The notes beneath the pieces were generated by a model. The model had not been told where the DNA came from, ran no database searches, and saw only the letters and a program-made list of their open reading frames with translations. From Atriophallophorus winterbourni (Eukaryota; Platyhelminthes; Trematoda; Plagiorchiida; Microphallidae), in NCBI GenBank assembly GCA_013407085.1, contig JACCGJ010005463.1:62001-126000 (forward strand): a stretch of 64,000 nt of DNA, in the 5' to 3' direction. Positions within the stretch are counted from its first letter, which is position 1. Each line of letters starts with the position of its first letter. Below are positions 31,815 to 42,600 of this stretch, piece after piece. A program made the translations under genes and the position numbers.

Positions 31815-33143
31815 TCACTCCCGCTGATTGGTCGAGTTCATGTTATGCCTTCTCCGTGAGCGGTTTCTCATTGGTCCATATGTTGCGGCCAGTTGGAGAT
31901 GCTGGTTAATTGAATTTGTTGTTGAGTGCCACGCTTCCAGGAATTCTCGCGCCCGTCGGTCGTTTCCTCTGGCTAATATTCTTGTGCGGTCCCAGTCGAA
32001 CTGATGTCCAAATTGATCAATATGTATTGAAATCAGTGAATTCCGGTCATGTCTGCGTGCGGCCAACTGGTGTTCATGTAGTCTTGTGCTGAGTTTGCGA
32101 CCTGTTTGTCCGACGTAGTTCTTTTCGCAGTCTCTGCATGAAATCTTGTAGACGACATTCGACTGTTCTTCTTTTGCCACTTTGTCTTTCGTGTTGTTGA
32201 AGTGGTTGCGGAGTGTTGATGCTGGTTTATGCGCAATGTCGATTCCAAGTGGCCGAAGTACCCGATCTGCGATTTCGGAGATATGTTGGATATAGGGCAG
32301 AGTGCGTCTGCTTCTGTTTTCTTCTGGGTTTCTTTGTTGGGGGCGGTTGAACCTGTTGCGTAGTATGAAGCTTCTTGGATATCCATTTTTCTGGAAAACT
32401 TTGAACAGATATTCTTCTTCTTTTCTCCTTAGTTCATCTGTACTGCAGTGGGTTGCCGCTCTTTTGAATAGAGTTCTGACGCAACTGCGTTTGTGAGTGT
32501 TTGGGTGCTTGCTGTGAAAGTTCAGTATTTGATCCGTGTGCGTGGTTTTCCGGTAGACGCAGGTCTCTAACGTTCCATCGCTTGTCCGCTTCACTTGAAC
32601 ATCCAGAAATGGTAAACAACCGTCAACTTCAGTTTCCTTGGTAAATTGGATTCCGGTAAATACACAATTGAGCAGTCGATGTGATTCATCCAGTTCTGTA
32701 CGTTTCATGATCACGAAGGTGTCGTCCACGTAGCGGATCCATAATTTTGGTCGGATTATTGGTAGGGCAATTCGTTCTAAACGTTGCATAACTGCTTCAG
32801 CAACTAAGCTGGAAATCGGTGATCCCATTGGCGTTCCTCTGATTTGTTCATATATCTTTCCATTGAACTTAAAGTGCGTTTGAAGACACAGCTCGATCAG
32901 TTCCATTAAACTTTCGTGTGTCAATCGATTTCCATTATGTTCCGTTCCTTTTTCATTGAGTAACGATGATATAGTTTGCTTGGCGAGTGTTCTGTCGATT
33001 GACGTGAATAGTGCCGTTACGTCGAAAGAAACCATTAGTTCGTCCTCTTCGATCTTCACGTTCTTCAGTTTCCGCAAAAATTGTTCGGCAGAGTTGACCG
33101 AATGTTCCGAATCTGCTACTAGGTATAACAATTTTCTCCGCAC
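31815..33143 (-). CDS. Penelope RT (partial) with C-terminal GIY-YIG endonuclease
   Basis: RT motifs in order: LMVSFDVTALFTSIDRTLAK (first catalytic Asp), GTPMGSPISSLVAEAVM, WIRYVDDTFVIMKR (YVDD) and FLDVQVKRTSDGTL. The C-terminal part reads NVVYKISCRDCEKNYVGQTG and KLSTRLHEHQLA, the GIY-YIG nuclease of Penelope-like elements with its Cys pair, then REFLEAWHS. The frame is open to MNSTNQRE. The missing N-terminus holds the DKG region and the first RT blocks. This is the longest undamaged RT/EN ORF in the cluster for this domain set. Confidence 0.9.
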   Translation of the reverse strand: MRRKLLYLVADSEHSVNSAEQFLRKLKNVKIEEDELMVSFDVTALFTSIDRTLAKQTISSLLNEKGTEHNGNRLTHESLMELIELCLQTHFKFNGKIYEQIRGTPMGSPISSLVAEAVMQRLERIALPIIRPKLWIRYVDDTFVIMKRTELDESHRLLNCVFTGIQFTKETEVDGCLPFLDVQVKRTSDGTLETCVYRKTTHTDQILNFHSKHPNTHKRSCVRTLFKRAATHCSTDELRRKEEEYLFKVFQKNGYPRSFILRNRFNRPQQRNPEENRSRRTLPYIQHISEIADRVLRPLGIDIAHKPASTLRNHFNNTKDKVAKEEQSNVVYKISCRDCEKNYVGQTGRKLSTRLHEHQLAARRHDRNSLISIHIDQFGHQFDWDRTRILARGNDRRAREFLEAWHSTTNSINQHLQLAATYGPMRNRSRRRHNMNSTNQRE

Positions 33144-34880
33144 TTACCAGGAACATAGAACATACCTCACTCAATAAACAGGAAATCAAAGCATTGAACA
33201 AACTGAAACGAGACCAGAACATCGTTATACTTCCCGCTGACAAAGGAAGAATGACCGTCGTTATGAACAAGGCAGAATATATCGAGAAAGCTGAACAACT
33301 ACTCCGTGACACAACAACGTACAGACGGATAAACGAAGACCTGACAAAACGACTTGAAAAGAAAATCAACGCAACCTTGAAGAAATTGAAGTTCATGGGA
33401 CAACTGAATGGAGTAGAAGAAACGAGAGTGAAGCCGCAAGACTCCACTATACCAAGATTCTACGGATTACCAAAAATACACAAAGAAAATATTCCATTGC
33501 GCCAAATAGTTTCTTTGCCCGGAGGACCAACATACAAGTTATCAAAATAGCTGCGGAGAAAACTGTTATACCTAGTAGCAGATTCGGAACATTCGGTCAA
33601 CTCTGCCGAACAATTTTTGCGGAAACTGAAGAACGTGAAGATCGGAGAGGACGAACTAATGGTTTCTTTCGACGTAACGGCACTATTCACGTCAATCGAC
33701 AGAACACTCGCCAAGCAAACTATATCATCGTTACTCAATGAAAAAGGAACGGAGCATAATGGAAATCGATTGACACACGAAAGTTTAACGGAACTGATCA
33801 AGCTGTGTCTTCAAACGCACTTCAAGTTCAATGGAAAGATATATGAACAAATCGGAGGAACGCCAATGGGATCACCGATTTCCAGCTTAGTTTCTGAAGC
33901 GGTTATGCAACGTTTAGAACGAATTGCCCTACCAATAATCCAACCAAAATTATGGATCCGCTACGTGGACGACACCTTCGTGATTATGAAACGTACAGAA
34001 CTGGATGAATCACATCGACTGCTCAATTGTGTATTTACCGGAATCCAATTTACCAAGGAAACTGAAGTTGACGGCTGTTTACCATTTCTGGATGTTCAAG
34101 TGAAGCGGACAAGCGATGGAACGTTAGAGACCTGCGTCTACCGGAAAACCACACACACGGATCAAATACTCAACTTTCACAGCAAGCACCCAAACACTCA
34201 CAAACGCAGTTGCGTCAGAACTCTATTCAAAAGAGCGGCAACCCACTGCAGTACAGATGAACTGAGTAGGAAAGAAGAAGAATATCTGTTCAAAGTTTTC
34301 CAGAAAAATGGATATCCAAGAAGCTTCATACTACGCAACAGGTTCAACCGCCCCCAACAAAGAAACCCAGAAGAAAACAGAAGCAGACGCACTCTGCCCT
34401 ATATCCAACATATCTTTGAAATCGCAGCTCGGGTACTTCGGCCACTTGGAATCGATATTGCGCATAAACCAGCATCAACACTCCGCAACCACTTCAACAA
34501 CACGAAAGACAAAGTGGCAAAAGAAGAACAGTCGAATGTCGTCTACAAGATTTCATGCAGAGACTGCGAAAAGAACTACGTCGGACAAACAGGTCGCAAA
34601 CTCAGCACAAGACTACATGAACACCAGTTGGCCGTACGCAGACATGACCGGAATTCACTGATTTTCAATACATATTGATCAATTTGGACATCAGTTCGAC
34701 TGGGACCGCACAAGAATATTAGCCAGAGGAAACGACCGACGGGCGCGAGAATTCCTGGAAGCGTGGCACTCAACAACAAATTCAATCAACCAGCATCTCC
34801 AACTGGCTGCAACATATGGACCAATGAGAAACCGCTCACGGAGAAGGCATAACATGAACTCGACCAATCAGCGGGAGTGA
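33139..34880 (+). pseudogene. Penelope-like element, copy B, 5'-truncated
   Basis: Begins within the N-terminal domain (ALTRN-like, then QEIKALNKLKRDQNIVILPA, DKGRMTVVMNKAEYIEKA). A TAG at 33548-33550 interrupts TYKLSK. The RT continues with SFDVTALFTSID, RYVDDTFVIMKR and GIY-YIG (YVGQTG). One extra T near 34660 shifts the frame to an early stop at 34678. The terminal repeat it shares with copy C starts at about 34880. Confidence 0.9.
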
Positions 34881-37399
34881 CCGTGAACGAACAGACAAGC
34901 GGTATAATAACCAACGAATTCCAACTACAAGACGCTTCGAAAGAAGTTTTGCTGATGATGTCATCTAGCCTGATGACGAAACGTCCAAGAACAACTACGC
35001 AAGCTCGGCGAACACAAGGTGAGCACCATCCACATCCTGAGCTACGCATATTTTTCTCTATTGCTGAACAATTTGGGCGATCAACGCTTAAAAACGCTAG
35101 ACGCTGGGAAAGCTTTAGTGGAAGAACAGCTGCAACCTATGAACAACTCTTTTTTCTACACGAGTGCCAACGCAGAAACCTGACCCCGAAATCCTTACAA
35201 CGACGACCCCCAATCAACAATCCACGTGCATGGAAACTAATGGAACATCAAAACCGAGAATGGCTGGGAATGCTAATTTCAGATGCACACAATCGCTTGA
35301 AGAAATACGCAGAAATAATCAACATTGAAAGACAAAAGTGTGAAGACCGATTTGGACCTGAACTGACGCAACGTTTAGAAAACGCCATCACAATAACGAC
35401 CCGAAAAGCCAAAGCCAACAAGCGACGTGACCTGGAGAACAAAATTCACAATATCACCCCTTATCAGGACAATACCAGCAGGGAACTTTGGGTCAAGAAC
35501 ATATCTAACAGACCCCTTACTGAGAACGAACAACGCATTCTCGGACGCGGCCTCAACTTCAACTTGAAAGACGCTGATCACACTCAGTTTGTCGCTAATT
35601 TGGAGTCTATATTGAAGTCTCATACCTTGTCAGAAGATACGCGCGAAGAAGTCCGACAAAGAATTGTACCCGCACTTACCAGGAACATAGAACATACCTC
35701 ACTCAGTAAACAGGAAATCAAAGCATTGAACAAGCTGAAACGAGACCAGAACTTCCCGCTGACAAAGGAAGAATGACTGTCGTAATGAACAAGGCAGAAT
35801 ATATCGTGAAAGCTGAATAATTACTCCGTCACACAACAGCATACAGACGGATAAACGAAGACCTGACAAAACGACTTGAAAAGAAAATCAACGCAACCTT
35901 GAAGAAATTGAATTTCATGGGACAGCTGAATGGAGTAGAACAAACGAGAATGAAGCCGCAAGACTCCATTATACCCAGATTCTACGGATTACCAAAAATA
36001 CACAAAGAAAATATTCCATTGCGCCCAATAGTTTCTTTGCCCGGAGAACCAACATACAAGTTATCTAAAGAGCTGCGGAGAAAATTGTTATACCTAGTAG
36101 GAAATTCTGAATATTCGGTCAACTCTGACGAACAATTTTTGCGGAAATTGAAGAACGTGAAGATCGAAGAGGACGAACTAATGGTTTCTTTCGACGTAAC
36201 GGCACTATTCACGTCAATCGACAGAACACTCGCCAGGCAAACTATATCATCGTTACTCAATGAAAAAGGAACGGAACATAATTGAAATCGATTGACATAC
36301 GAAAGTTTAATGGAACTGATCGTGCTGTGTCTTCAAACGCGCTTGAAGTTCAATGGAAATATATATGAACAAATCCGAGGAACGCCAATGGGATCACCGA
36401 TTTCCAGCTTAGCTGCTGAGGTAGTTATGGAACGTTTGGAACGAATTGCCCTGCCAATAATCCGACCAAAATTATGGATCCGCTACGTGGACGATACCTT
36501 AGTGATTAGGAAACGTACAGAACCTGATGATTCACATCGACTGCTCAATTGTGTATTTACCGGAATCCAATTTACCAAGGAAACTGAAGTTGACGGCTGT
36601 TTACCATTTCTGGATGTTCAAGTGAAGCGGACAAGCGATGAATCGTTAGAGACCTGCGTCTACCGGAAAACCACACACGGATCAAATACTGAACTTTCAC
36701 AGCAAGCACCCAAACACTCACAAACGCAGTTGCGTCAGAACTCTATTCAAAAGAGCGGCAACCCACTGCAGTACAGATGAACTGAGGAGAAAAGAAGAAG
36801 AATATCTGTTCAAAGTTTTCCAGAAAAATGGATATCCAAGAAGCTTCGTACTACGCAACAGGTTCAACCGCCCACAACAAAGAAACCCAGAAGAAAACAG
36901 AAGCAGACGCACTCTGCACTATGTCCAACATATCTCCGAAATCGCAGCTCGGGTACTTCGGCCACTTGGAATCGACATCGCACATAAACCAGCATCAACA
37001 CTCCGCAACCACTTCAACAACACGAAGAACAAAATGGCAAAAGAAGAACAGTCGAATATCGTCTACAAGATTTCGTGCAGAGACTGTGAAAAGAACTACG
37101 TCGGACAAACAGGTCGCAAACTCAGCACAAGACTACATGAACACCAGTTAGCCGTACGCAGACATGACAGGAATTCACTGATTTCAATACATATTGATCA
37201 ATTCGGGTATCAGTTCGACTGGGACCGCACAAGAATATTAGCCAGTGGAAACGACCGACGGGCGCGAGAATTCCTGGAAGCGTGGCACTCAACAACAAAT
37301 TCAATTAACCAGCATCTCCAACTGGCTGCAACATACGGACCAATGAGAAACCGCTCACGGAGAAGGCATAACATGAACTCGACCAATCCACGGGAGTGA
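34877..37399 (+). pseudogene. Penelope-like element, copy C, complete length but broken
   Basis: The frame 34877-35776 passes through the terminal repeat and carries the N-terminal region (AATYEQLFFLHECQRRN, KLMEHQNREWLGMLIS, RPLTENEQRILGRGLNF). A 10-bp deletion near 35754 removes part of VILPADKG. Further lesions are a stop near 35818, TGA in place of a Gly codon at about 36284, and a 2-bp loss near 36675. RT (RYVDDTLVIRKR) and GIY-YIG (36828-37399) are still readable. Confidence 0.88.
34925..34985 (+). ncRNA. Hammerhead-like motif at the B/C boundary
   Basis: CTA at 34925-34927 is followed by stem I CAAGAC (34928-34933) with GTTTTG (34946-34951), core CTGATGA (34952-34958), stem II GTCATC (34960-34965) with GATGAC (34972-34977), and GAAA (34978-34981). 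Hammerhead ribozymes are known in Penelope terminal repeats of other animals. Departures from the ideal: one extra T before stem II, and no clear stem III beyond the A-U next to the cleavage triplet. Confidence 0.45.
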
Positions 37400-39875
37400 C
37401 CGTGAACGGACAGGCAAACACTATAATAACCAACGAATTCCAACTACAAGACGCTTCGAAAGAAGTTTTGCTGATGATGTCATCTAGCCTGATGACGAAA
37501 CGTCCAAGAACAACTACGCAAGCTCGGCGAACACAAGTTGAATACCATCCACATCCTGAGCTACGTATATTTTCCTCTATTGCTGAACAGTTTGGGCGAT
37601 CAACGCCTAAAAACGCCAGACGCTGGGAAAGCTTTAGTGGAAGAACAGCTGCAACCTACGAACAACTCTTTTTCCTACACGAGTGCCAACGCAGAAACCT
37701 GACCCCGAAATCCTTACAACGAAGACCCCCAATCAACAATCCACGTGCATGGAAACTAATGGAACATCAAAACCGAGAATGGCTGGGAATGCTCATTTCA
37801 GATGCACACAATCGCTTGAAGAAATACGCAGGAATAATCAACATTGAAAGACAAAAGTGTGAAGACCGATTTGGACCTGAACTGACGCAACGCTTAGAAA
37901 ACGCCATCACAATAACGACCCGAAAAGCCAAAGCCAACAAGCGACGTGACCTGGAAAACAAAATTCACAATATCACCCCTTATCAGGACAATACCAGCGG
38001 GGAACTTTGGGTCAAAAACCTATCCAACAGACCCCTTACTGAGAACGAACAACGCATTCTCGGACGCGGCCTCAACTTCAACTTGAAAGACGCTGATCAC
38101 ACTCAATTTGTGGCTAATTTGGAGTCAATATTGAAGTCTCATACCTTGTCAGAAGATACGCGCGAAGAAGTCCGACAAAGAATTGTACCCGCACTTACCA
38201 GAAACATAGAACATACCTCACTCAATAAACAGGAAATCAAAGCAATGAACAAACTGAAACGAGACCAGAACATCGTTATACTTCCCGCTGACAAAGGAAG
38301 AATGACCGTCGTAATGAACAAGGCAGAATATATCGAGAAAGCTGAACAACTACTCCGTGACACAACAACATACAGACGGATACACGAAGACCTGACAAAA
38401 CGACTTGAAAAGAAAATCAACGCAACCTTGAAGAAATTGAAGTTCATGGCACAACTGAATGGAGTAGAAGAAACGAGAATGAAGCCGCAAGACTCCACTA
38501 TACCCAGATTCTACGGATTACCAAAAATACACAAAGAAAATATTCCATTGCGCCCAATAGTTTCTTTGCCAGGAGGACCAACGTACAAGTTATCCAAAGA
38601 GCTGCGGAGAAAATTGTTATACCTAGTAGCAGATTCGGAACATTCGGTCAACTCTGCCGAACAATTTTTGCGGAAATTGAAGAATGTGAAGATCGAAGAG
38701 GACGAACTAATGGTTTCTTTCGACGTAACGGCACTATTCACGTCAATCGACAGAACACTCGCCAAGCAAACTATATCATCTCTACTCAATGAAAAAGGAA
38801 CGGAACATAATGGAAATCGATTGACACACGAAAGTCTGATGGAACTGATCGAGCTGTGTCTTCAAACGCACTTCAAGTTCAATGGAAAGATATATGAACA
38901 AATTCGAGGAACGCCAATGGGATCACCGATTTCCAGCTTAGTTGCTGAGGCAGTTATGCAACGTTTGGAACGAATTGCCCTGCCAATAATCCGACCAAAA
39001 CTATGGATCCGCTACGTGGACGACACCTTCGTGATTATGAAAAGAACAGAACTGGGTGAATCGCACCGACTGCTCAATTGTGTATTTACTGGAATCCAAT
39101 TTACAAGGAAACTGAAGTTGACGGCTGTTTACCATTTCTGGATGTTCAAGTGAAGCGCACAAGCGAAGGAACCTTGGAGACCTGCGTCTACCGGAAAACC
39201 ACACACACGGATCAAATACTGAACTTTCACAGCAAGCACCCGAACGCTCACAAACGCAGTTGCGTCAGAACCCTATTTAAAAGAGCGGCAACCCACTGCA
39301 GTACAGATGAACTGAGAAGAAAAGAAGAAGAATATCTGTTCAAAGTGTTCCAGAAAAATGGATATCCAAGAAGCTTCATACTACGCAACAGGTTCAACCG
39401 CCCCCAACAAAGAAACCCAGAAGAAAACAGAAGCAGACGCACTCTGCCCTATATCCAACATATCTCCGAAATCGCAGCTCGGGTACTTCGGCCACTTGGA
39501 ATCGACATTGCGCATAAACCAGCATCAACACTCCGCAACCACTTCAACAACACGAAAGACAAAGTGGCAAAAGAAGAACAGTCGAATATCGTCTACGAGA
39601 TTTCATGCAGAGACTGCGAAAAGAACTACGTCGGACAAACAGGTCGCAAACTCAGCACAAGACTACATGAACACCAGTTGGCCGTACGCAGACATGACCG
39701 GAATTCACTGATTTCAATACATATTGATCAATTCGGGCATCAGTTCGACTGGGACCGCACAAGAATATTAGCCAGAGGAAACGACCGACGGGCGCGAGAA
39801 TTCCTGGAAGCGTGGCACTCAACAACAAATTCAATTAACCAGCATCTCCAACTGCTGCAACATATGGACCAATGA
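37396..39875 (+). pseudogene. Penelope-like element, copy D, nearly intact
   Basis: A 585-codon frame (37396-39153) and a 265-codon frame (39078-39875) cover the whole protein. Order: terminal-repeat-encoded start, N-terminal basic and helical region (LTQRLENAITITTRKAKANK), IVILPADKGRMTVVMNKAEY (DKG motif), RFYGLPKIHKENIPLRPIVS, SFDVTALFTSIDRTL, GTPMGSPISSL, RYVDDTFVIMKR, FLDVQVKRTSEG, and the GIY-YIG domain (ISCRDCEKNYVGQTGRKL). Compared with its neighbours it has only two visible single-base losses, near 39103 and 39855. RT copies the RNA and GIY-YIG is the element's own endonuclease. Confidence 0.92.
37444..37504 (+). ncRNA. Hammerhead-like motif at the C/D boundary
   Basis: Same layout as 34925-34985: CTA 37444-37446, CTGATGA 37471-37477, GAAA 37497-37500. 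Confidence 0.45.
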
Positions 39876-40076
39876 GAAACCGCTCACGGAGAAGGCATAA
39901 CATGAACTCGACCAATCCGCGGGAGTGACCGTGAACGGACAGGCAAACGGTATAATAACCAACGAATTCCAACTACAAGACGCTTCGAAAGAAGTTTTGC
40001 TGATGATGTCATCTAGCCTGATGACGAAACGTCCAAGAACAACTACGCAAGCTCGGCGAACACAAGTTGAACACCA
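39876..40076 (+). mobile_element. Penelope terminal repeat after copy D, cut off
   Basis: From CCAATGAGAAACCGCTCACG to CACAAGTTGAACACC, the same as the unit starts at 34880 and 37396. It then joins an RTE 3' end in the opposite direction. It has a hammerhead-like motif at 39973-40030. Confidence 0.85.
39973..40030 (+). ncRNA. Hammerhead-like motif after copy D
   Basis: CTA 39973-39975, CTGATGA 40000-40006, GAAA 40026-40029, with the same two stems. Confidence 0.45.
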
Positions 40077-40745
40077 AAACTGTGACACATATAATAAACT
40101 ACATTGGTGCCCCTGACTTCGCTCAGTAGCCATATCACGCAAGGTCTTCAATCATCTACAATTAGTGCAAACGGAAAGGGGTACAATAACGTGTACAAGC
40201 AAACATACTACAGGGTGTACACCAGTGTTTTTGTAACTGAAATCACGGACGCATGCGCAGACACCAAAAGACATGCAATAATGTTAGGAAGTATTAGTTC
40301 GTGATTCTCATGCATATTTACACGGTAAAAGCTAAACCACAGCACTGCAAACAAAATAATGACTGACCATAGCACACCATCATCATGAAATATACGTCTG
40401 GAGCCAGATAAAGTGCAAATTAGGCAGGAAAAGCTGATAAGCCAGCGCGTAAAAAAGAAAGCGGGTAAGCGGAATATGTAGAAGCAAATAAGCAAAACGC
40501 AGATTCTTTTATAGTTTCACTGCATGCGGTTTTGTGATATTTGTTCTTTTTTATCCAATATAATTTATAGCGGATAAAAAAATCATGACATACAACAAAA
40601 TACACCAGCGCCACTGACTTCGGTTTGTAGCCACATCGCGTAAGGTGTAGCCAACTATTAGGTGGAGCTTTTGGACCCCACCCAGGCAAACGAATACGCC
40701 CAACTGAGCCTAGCGCTACAGTGTTTCTTGATCCCAACGCGCCAC
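40077..40745 (-). mobile_element. RTE 3' fragments
   Basis: 40077-40140 and 40590-40745 both contain the RTE C-terminal coding end on the minus strand. IRLPGWGPKAPPNSWL is at 40700-40650, and GACTTCGGTTTGTAGCCACA is the complement of the RNRSQW-type end. The 3' UTR and a short (CAT)n tail are near 40378-40387. It repeats the unit at 51046-51423. Confidence 0.7.
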
Positions 40746-41127
40746 GTCATGGCCCGGATTCGTCTATCAGAAGATAGAAAGTTATACCAAACGTACATAC
40801 GACTGAATTGCTAGAGGTTTTGAAGCTAGATGGTGAACCGTGATTATCCGAGCGTAAAGTTAGATGCCGCAATATCGATTGAAAAGTGTCACAAAATCTA
40901 CTCACTCCATGGTCCAGAGGATTTACATTTTATGGAAGAATAAAAACGCAGATGCCTCAAAAACGTTTATCGTTGTGACTTAATTTACAAAATACAAAAT
41001 CAAGGTCTGAGAATCTTCCACCTGAGAGAAGGTATCGCCTTTTACGTTACAATTAATTTAACAAAGATTGAAAGGTAATCTGGAAAACAGACGAGATACA
41101 ATCTATCGGTTTCTCCAAGTTTCGCAT
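40746..41127. other. No gene seen
   Basis: Probably the 3' flank or UTR of the minus-strand zinc-finger exon. No clear AATAAA is present on the minus strand. Confidence 0.3.
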
Positions 41128-42060
41128 CTATCGATCAAGCATAGCTAATTGCTGGCACCAACACAAGAGTAAAAAACTCTTTGTTAAATCAGGTGAATGA
41201 TTCGTTGTGCAGTTCGATGGATTGGAAACACACGCTTTAGAACACAATTCCTCGAGCGTCGCCAAATTGGGCTTTAAATCGATCCCGGGAGCTGCAGTGT
41301 CTGACATGAGGGAAACAATTTGGTTCAAACAAAGCTGTTTCAACACAGAACGTATAGAAAACCCAGAGGATAGATCGGAGTTATAGGAAAGATCATGCCG
41401 AGAAGAAACGGATTCTATTGAGACGTGTTTTGTTAATTCTGTGCATTCATTAGTTGCACGTGACGGACGAGGAACAATATTGTTTTTCGTAGGTTTGGGT
41501 AAGCACTTTCTAACGGAATTGGCCGTCTGAGGGCCTCCCAATAAAACAGCCATTTGATGTTTCTTTCCATTCTGATGAACGATCAAATCTAGTTCGCGGG
41601 TGAAATTAACATTGCACGTTCCACAAGTCAGCGATTCACGAGAAGGCTTGATCTGTTTGGTAGGAGGTTGGTACTCGTCTGTAGTTAATGATGAATTTGT
41701 CGGCGAAGCTCGAGTGCTGCTGACGTTGTCATCCTCGGAATTGGGTGCAGGTGAAACACAGGATGAATTGTAATTTCGAAGTGCGAAAGCTATCCGATGC
41801 CGTTTGCCAGTTTCGTGTTGGCGTAACGAAACGAGTGATGTGAAGGAGATACGACAAAGCTCACATGAATAATGAGGTTTTATCATTAACGGTTTTTGTT
41901 CGGTACACGACATGGCTGGAGGCAACAGACCAATTTTCTGTGACGTATCGTTTTCCGAAATTTCTTTTAATTCTCTATTATCATTAGTACTCGACTTTGA
42001 TGAAAGGTCAACAGCAGTGTAATCATCAGCGTTATCAATAATTTCTTTTTCTGAAATCAT
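41128..42060 (-). CDS. Exon encoding two dsRNA-type C2H2 zinc fingers
   Basis: A 310-codon minus-strand frame. Two fingers have the C-x2-C-x12-H-x5-H spacing of the U1-like/JAZ group: CELCRISFTSLVSLRQHETG with KRH near residues 67-89, and CGTCNVNFTRELDLIVHQNG with KKH near residues 144-166. Both are followed by hydrophobic-basic stretches (IAFALRNY, QMAVLLGG). Proteins of this type (ZNF346 or ZNF385-like) bind double-stranded or structured RNA. The rest is Ser/Asn-rich. The AG of TTTACTTTCAG lies directly upstream of the first Met (42061-42071), so this may be an internal or last exon rather than a complete gene. It has no transposon motif and is probably a host gene. Confidence 0.7.
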   Translation of the reverse strand: MISEKEIIDNADDYTAVDLSSKSSTNDNRELKEISENDTSQKIGLLPPAMSCTEQKPLMIKPHYSCELCRISFTSLVSLRQHETGKRHRIAFALRNYNSSCVSPAPNSEDDNVSSTRASPTNSSLTTDEYQPPTKQIKPSRESLTCGTCNVNFTRELDLIVHQNGKKHQMAVLLGGPQTANSVRKCLPKPTKNNIVPRPSRATNECTELTKHVSIESVSSRHDLSYNSDLSSGFSIRSVLKQLCLNQIVSLMSDTAAPGIDLKPNLATLEELCSKACVSNPSNCTTNHSPDLTKSFLLLCWCQQLAMLDR

Positions 42061-42600
42061 CTGAAAGTAAACGGGATTTAATAAAAGCTAAGGAATAACT
42101 AAAGAGATAAAAATCATTGCAAAATAGATGTGATGTGAAAGCACAAGCCTGATCCAGGAAAAGTGCCGCACAGAGACTGCAAAATAGATGTAGACCAAAA
42201 CAACTATGATGACGATGACGCTGTGATGAATTTTTACTATGCCGGTTTAATTGTTGTCATATTCACATAGATTTCTATTTCAGCTTGCATGTCACATTTG
42301 GTAGACGAATAAAGCTTAATTCTCAAGCCTTCGTCTTTTCCTATTCAAAACTAATCAGATCATTTAACAACACATTCATAACAACAGCGATCCATATAGA
42401 AATAAAGGAGAACTTCAAAGTTATCATAAGCTTAAACGTAATAAAATGCAATACAGCAGTAGCAATTTACAGGTTTCAAACTTTTAAAGGGAAAATAACT
42501 GAGAACAAGGGTTGAATACAATATTACCGAAACTACGACTAAAATCTGGTGTGGTAGATTGCTTCGTTTTCATCTATAATTGTTTGAAAAACATTCGAAT
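42061..42600. other. Upstream intron or flank with a SINE scrap
   Basis: A SINE tail piece in minus orientation (GTGAAAGCACAAGCCTGATC) is at 42133-42180. Otherwise A/T-rich and without a supported gene. Confidence 0.4.

Larger units (their letters stand above)
31634..33143 (-). mobile_element. Penelope-like element, copy A, inverted and 5'-truncated
   Basis: Holds an unbroken 442-codon frame (33143-31815) that begins within the RT and ends with the GIY-YIG domain. The terminal repeat with the hammerhead-like motif follows at about 31770-31634. The 5' end abuts copy B, which runs in the opposite direction, at about 33139 with CCGC shared at the joint. Confidence 0.9.

Noticed and set aside
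32953..33447. Minus-strand frame of 164 codons across the Penelope A/B junction
   Set aside because: It is the antisense of copies B and A. Similar antisense frames recur in every copy and carry no motif.
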